Notes under the pieces: generated by a model | Seen by the model: only the letters and a program-made list of their open reading frames with translations | The model's database searches: none | What the model was told of the DNA's origin: nothing | From: Physocladia obscura | Taxonomy: Eukaryota; Chytridiomycota; Chytridiomycetes; Chytridiales; Chytriomycetaceae | Direction of reading: 5' to 3' | Length of the DNA: 10,370 nucleotides | Assembly (NCBI GenBank): GCA_027596945.1 | Contig: JADGJH010000543.1 | Span: forward strand, 1-10,370 | Shown: piece by piece, positions 6,876 to 10,370 of the stretch | How the letters are laid out: each line of letters starts with the position of its first letter | How positions within the stretch are numbered: the stretch's first letter is position 1 | Program-made: the position numbers and the translations under genes

Positions 6876-8265
6876 TCAATTGTCCCAAATTTGCGCAAAT
6901 CTGCTGACATTGTCTGGCGATAAAGAAGTGAGTGAATTTGGAGTAGTATCAGAATAATAATATTTTTGCTGCTGCTGCCGCTGCTGTAAGTAGTGTTGGT
7001 GCTCCAGTTCTTGCTTCATTTGTTCAGCATAAAATTTAGGAGTGTACTGATGTTGTGGTTGCTGAACAATCGGCAAAGTATTGAGAACGACTTGCGAATT
7101 TGGAGAAATAATGTTCAAAGCAACAGCTCTCGCAGCATTATTATACTGCGGGTACTTATTTGAAATATAAAGAATACAATTCTCCATCCAGTGGCCTTCA
7201 ATAGCACAAAGACGACAGCAGTAACCGACTGGTGGAACTGAATCTTTTTGCTTCTTACGCTGAGAAAGTGCGCATTGCGCAACAGTAAGCGCGGCAGCAA
7301 AATCTGGAGTAATTGCAGCAGTTCCACCACCTGTGGATTGAAGAGATTGGATGTTCGAGTTTGAAACTGCGGAACGAGTCACTTCAATTATTGATTGCTG
7401 TGGCGGCGGTGACGGCTCAGTATACAAACTTTCTTTTGTATCGAATTGACGACGGTGGTCCAACAAGCCGACATTGAACACGGTGGTTTCCATGTCAATA
7501 CTGCTATTGCGCGAATTCGGGGCTGAGTAAAATGAATTTGCTGGAGACGGAATGTCGATTGACGCATCGATTGACATTTTTCTCGTAGTAGCAGAATAAA
7601 TGCCATACAAATCTTGATCCAAAGAAGTCTCAATATATTGATGCTGTTGTTGTTGTCTCTGTTGTTGGTGTTGGTATTTCTCCTGGTTGATTTGTTGGCG
7701 ATATTGCATCATAAGCTCATGGTCACGTTCGCGTTCTCTTTCGCGCTCGTGCTCGCGCAACAGCAAAAGCTCCAATTCAAGCTGCCGCTGCTCATGCTGA
7801 ATTCGACTGTTTTGGCGATTAAAATCAAAGCTGCCAAAATCACTGCCAATGTGGGGGTCGGCATCAATAGAGCCGAGTAGATTACTAAAATTGAAAATTG
7901 CTTTCGATAAGCGACTAACCAATTGAATCTGGCACGAACACAAGAATAAGAATGGAAAAAGAAAAGGCAAACCGGGCGATTGGATCGGTATTGGCTGAGT
8001 CATGATTTTGAACTGAGTGCCATGATGCAGCGCTTGGGTTGGCAGCGGCAATCCAGTCGGCGCTTGAGTTTTTGTGCGAGTAAACAGACTGACCATGTGC
8101 CACTCGAGGAAAGCACGCGTTCGTGTTGCTGCCGGTGGTGTAACTGTTGCTGTTAGCGCGACTATGGGTATCAAAGTCACTGCCATTTTCAAAGAACACA
8201 GAAGATGCCGTCAAAGATACTCCAAACATGCCGTTTCTGGAACTGTTTTTTGTATTGCCATTCAT
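6876..8265 (-). CDS. Low-complexity CCHC zinc-knuckle protein, two exons
   Basis: Join 8265-7973 with 7884-6876, giving 433 residues. Exon 1 (97 codons and two bases) is rich in Ser, Asn and Ala, and its codons strongly favour the purine-any-pyrimidine pattern of true coding sequence. Exon 2 begins NLLGSIDADPH. A Gln/Glu/Arg-rich, probably helical or coiled stretch covers about 121-180, including RERERERD. Ser-rich SID repeats follow, with basic kinase-like sites around S202 (RKMS) and S226 (RNSS). One zinc knuckle, C321-X2-C324-X4-H329-X4-C334, is preceded by PPVGY and carries GHW, resembling the RBBP6/Mpe1-type knuckle. A Gln-rich C-terminus ends the protein. The knuckle suggests binding of single-stranded RNA or DNA; no enzymatic domain is seen. 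The ATG at 8263-8265 sits in AAAAATGAATGG, and no earlier in-frame ATG follows the upstream stop. Unspliced reading gives a different N-terminus (see findings). Confidence 0.85.
7885..7972 (-). other. Predicted 88-base intron of the zinc-knuckle gene
   Basis: Donor CCCG|GTTTGC and acceptor CAATTTTAG|TAATC, joined after two codon bases to give Arg98. CTTAT, about 25 bases before the acceptor, fits a loose YTNAY branch site, and the 5' part is pyrimidine-rich. The donor is not the strongest type. A second in-phase acceptor, GGCAG at 7843, would lengthen the intron to 130 bases and drop 14 residues. The intron is inferred from two adjacent coding-like frames; no domain crosses it. Confidence 0.7.
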
Positions 8266-9090
8266 TTTTCTTCTCTTTATTTGATTGTAATTAGGAATTG
8301 AAAAAGCCTCGTGACTCAATGCTTGGTGATGTTGAAGCTGCAGCAAACTTTTTGCGCTTCTTTCGGCTCCAAAAGTCGCCGATTTATGAATATTTCAGCC
8401 ACCGATTTTCAATAAATTTATGTTTCAGCCACTCCGTCCAGTTTCCCCACAGATGCCGCAAAGACACCATGAATGGCAAATAACCCTGATCTAGCCCTAC
8501 TTTTTGATTAAAAAAATTTTAAAAAGACCGCATGCTTTGAAAATCCATTAAGCGCTTCCAAACACTTTAAACAAAGCTCATGAACCAAAATTCTGACCCT
8601 TGCTTCAGATGTTCCTCTTTTTTTCGCAATCAATCGCGTAATTTCCCAGGCATTTCGTTTTTCAGGAAAATGACTTTTTCAACTGTTCCCACTTAAAGAG
8701 ACATAAAGAAACTATTATATTTATGAATCCGACATGTGGTCCTTTGCATTTTCAGTAAGATTTCTCGGATTCTAAACAATTTCCCAGGCCTATGAACACA
8801 ATTCATTTGATTGAATCATTATCGTCAATATAGCCAGTGTCTACTTCTTTCTCATACAATAAAACTTGCTTTATTTCCAGTTCTTTTTTTTTAACCTGAT
8901 TTTTCATCGAAATAAGTTTTAAGATTCAAAGGGACGTAAAAATTAAGGATTTGGATGTCAGCCACCCGAGTGAATTGCTGCTTTGAATGTAATTTTCAGG
9001 GTTAATTTCGAACTATAAATATAATTTATTCTGACCCACTCAAATAATCCACACATAATGCTCCGATCATTGCATTTCTCTTTTGTCCAG
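8266..9090. other. Upstream region of the zinc-knuckle gene, mostly noncoding
   Basis: No convincing exon was found. TTTCAGCCAC occurs at 8393-8402 and again at 8423-8432, 30 bases apart and 128-167 bases upstream of the zinc-knuckle ATG, so it could be a paired regulatory site. AATTTCCCAGGC occurs at 8640-8651 and 8778-8789. If the plus-strand exons at 9091-9358 are real, their earlier exons should lie here, but I could not join any with confidence. Confidence 0.45.
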
Positions 9091-9358
9091 TTACCCCGTC
9101 GATGGCGGAACTATTTACTCCCAACCTCCTCGTTTGATTCAACTTGACCAAGTATGATATAGTAGTCACAGAGACTATACTCTTACCGATTCCTATTGCC
9201 GATATAGTCAGTACGATCCCCGATGGAGCAGCCTTAGCTTACTCTTATTCTCTTATTTCCTATATTGGCTCATTTCGTCGACACGTGTACGTTTTATTGC
9301 CTGTCAAAATTCTCTTTGCGCAAATCCTGCAACTCCCGCGCCGCTGGGTACAAAATAA
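9091..9358 (+). CDS. Possible C-terminal exons of an unrecognised plus-strand gene
   Basis: A strong acceptor (TTTCTCTTTTGTCCAG, ending at 9090, with CTGAC about 55 bases before it) precedes a frame reading YPVDGGTIYSQPPR. That frame stops at TGA 9155-9157 unless a 60-base intron is removed: 9152-9211, donor CAA|GTATGA, acceptor AGTCAG, with CTTAC as a possible branch site. The intron is a multiple of three, and the frame continues YDPRWSS, then a hydrophobic run (SLLLFSYFLYWLI) that could be a membrane segment, to TAA at 9356-9358. AATAAA overlaps the stop. Codons end in pyrimidines much more often than in the flanking spacer. No family is recognised, no start exon was found, and a decayed gene or chance frame remains possible. 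If real, it ends tail-to-tail with the gene at 9441-9796. Confidence 0.3.
9293..9298 (-). terminator. Possible polyadenylation signal of the unrecognised minus-strand gene
   Basis: TTTATT on the plus strand reads AATAAA on the minus strand, about 145 bases after the stop codon at 9441-9443. This is a sensible 3' untranslated length. It would place the transcript end inside the possible plus-strand exon at 9212-9358. Confidence 0.4.
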
Positions 9359-9440
9359 ATTTTAATGAAAAAAAGGCAAATAAAACAGAAAAGATATCAT
9401 ACCCTTGACTAACACAATACCAATATCATCCCCAAAATTC

Positions 9441-9796
9441 TCACACCCACACCTCAACAATCCGTGTCCGCACAGCTGCGTGCCCTTGCCATTCGGCAGT
9501 GTATATTCTCGACTGTCCAACACGAAGCACATAGTTTGTTCCATTCCACGCCTGAGTTTTCTCAGACCCACGATATCCCTCCAAAATCGCGACACTGCAC
9601 TTTTCGATAATTCCATCATCTAGCCCTTCAACATTCCGATTCAGTTGCACATTCTGATCCAACGCACCGTGGACCGAAATCATCGCACCTTCGTTCGATG
9701 CATAACAGAATCCGTTCGGAGTGCTCCAGACAATATCTTTTGTCACCCGAGGAGTTTCGGGATCGGAATTAATTTCTCGGAGTGTAATAGATTTGA
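9441..9796 (-). CDS. Terminal exon of an unrecognised gene (partial)
   Basis: An open frame of about 117 residues ends at TGA 9441-9443. It probably begins at the acceptor GAATTTTCAG|TC, with the first whole codon at 9794, since no ATG fits the start and a stop lies a few codons beyond the acceptor. Codons strongly favour G in the first position, and the competing minus-strand frame at 9362-9619 does not show this. The protein starts KSITLREINSDPETPRVTKD and contains WSTPNGFCYAS, KCSVAILEGYRG and WNGTNYVLRVG. It ends with alternating hydrophobic residues (RTRIVEVWV), suggesting a beta-strand-rich fold, with several Trp and no signal peptide in this part. I do not recognise the family. A candidate preceding exon end is 10026 (GAAG|GTATTT), whose phase fits and would give Val at the junction, but that exon cannot be bounded upstream. 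Confidence 0.7.
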
Positions 9797-10370
9797 CTGA
9801 AAATTCAATGATTCAATAGTAGCTCCAGATGCATTCGTAAGGGTTCACGTTTGATAATTAAGAATTTTTCTGTATTCACTAATGACAGGAAGGTTCGAAA
9901 AATAATTTTGCAAGAAAAAAACTTGCAAAACTGCAAATTCTTGTTCTCTCGTCTTTCTCAAATAAACCAACCGTGAAAACAATTTTTAATTAAGCTGATA
10001 TTGAAAATTAAAGGACAAGAAATACCTTCCAAATATTTAATCACGTCACAATGCAATTCTTGGAGTTACACTGTCAAATTTTGCAGATACCTCCAAAGAC
10101 ATAGATAGGCTCACTGCTTCTATGATTTATTTTATTTTTAAATATTTTTTGTTCTTCTTTAAAAACAGATAAATAAATTTGTTAATCTACTAATTAAGCT
10201 ATTATATAGATATATATATATCCCAAAATTTCACAGCATTTAGTTACAATTGAAAAAGTTTTTTTTTTTTTTTAAAAAAAAATTGCACCTTGATTTAATA
10301 TTTTTTGATAATTTTTATATTTATGGGTTATATTGATGATATAAGTGTTAGTGCTGTATATTATAAACAT
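9797..10370. other. A+T-rich region upstream of the unrecognised exon
   Basis: The first part (9797-10025) is probably an intron of the gene ending at 9441: donor G|GTATTT at 10025, acceptor TTCAG at 9797, 229 bases. A short open stretch reading ELHCDVIKYLE on the minus strand ends at 10026 and might be an exon piece. Beyond about 10120 the sequence is simple: an AT repeat at about 10205-10221, a run of 15 T (10259-10273) followed at once by 9 A (10274-10282), and no coding-like frame. Confidence 0.4.

Noticed and set aside
7614..7880. 88-residue plus-strand Leu-rich frame, opposite the Gln-rich part of the knuckle gene
   Set aside because: Antisense of CAG/CAA and GAG-rich codons yields runs of Leu, so its hydrophobic membrane-like look is an artefact.
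9362..9619. 85-residue minus-strand frame overlapping the unrecognised terminal exon
   Set aside because: The overlapping frame at 9441-9796 has the stronger coding codon pattern and a splice acceptor. This one runs on into T-rich downstream sequence and ends FLFYLPFFH.
10259..10282. T15-A9 run as a terminator or element end
   Set aside because: No gene ends near it and A/T runs are frequent throughout the spacers. It may also be affected by homopolymer sequencing error.

Overview
This looks like nuclear DNA from a fungus, probably an early-diverging (chytrid-like) one. Gene bodies are close to balanced in base composition, while the spacers are strongly A+T-rich with long A and T runs. At least two genes have short GT-AG introns that repair real protein domains when removed. 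There are no bacterial-style operons or ribosome binding sites, and a nuclear-type tRNA gene with internal A and B boxes is present. The lineage is inferred from gene structure and protein style; nothing in the window proves it.

Layout. (1) 366-1382, minus: an intronless, complete 338-residue medium-chain dehydrogenase/reductase of the quinone-oxidoreductase type. (2) 1383-2720: an A+T-rich divergent spacer with one weak open frame. (3) 2721-4275, plus: a two-exon gene for a 426-residue C2H2 zinc-finger protein. Its 274-base intron lies inside finger 1. The finger array resembles the Swi5/Ace2 and Crz1 groups of fungal transcription factors. (4) 4276-5719: a noncoding spacer holding a 61-base direct duplication with a period of exactly 100 bases, followed by a degenerate inverted copy that makes a foldback. 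(5) 5720-5791, minus: a tRNA-Arg gene (anticodon UCG) with a T4 terminator. (6) 5792-6875: a noncoding A-rich spacer. (7) 6876-8265, minus: a two-exon gene for a 433-residue low-complexity protein with one CCHC zinc knuckle. (8) 8266-9440: mostly noncoding, with a possible pair of C-terminal exons of a plus-strand gene at 9091-9358. (9) 9441-9796, minus: the terminal exon of a gene I do not recognise; its earlier exons are unresolved or outside the window. (10) 9797-10370: A+T-rich sequence.

The genes do not form an obvious pathway or cluster. Two are probably regulatory (a DNA-binding zinc-finger protein and a probable RNA-binding knuckle protein), one is a housekeeping-type oxidoreductase, and one is unknown. 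I see no mobile-element gene, CRISPR array or defence system. The most useful leads are the repeat/foldback at 4489-4706, the competing reading frames of the knuckle gene, the unrecognised exon at 9441-9796, and the possible tail-to-tail gene at 9091-9358.
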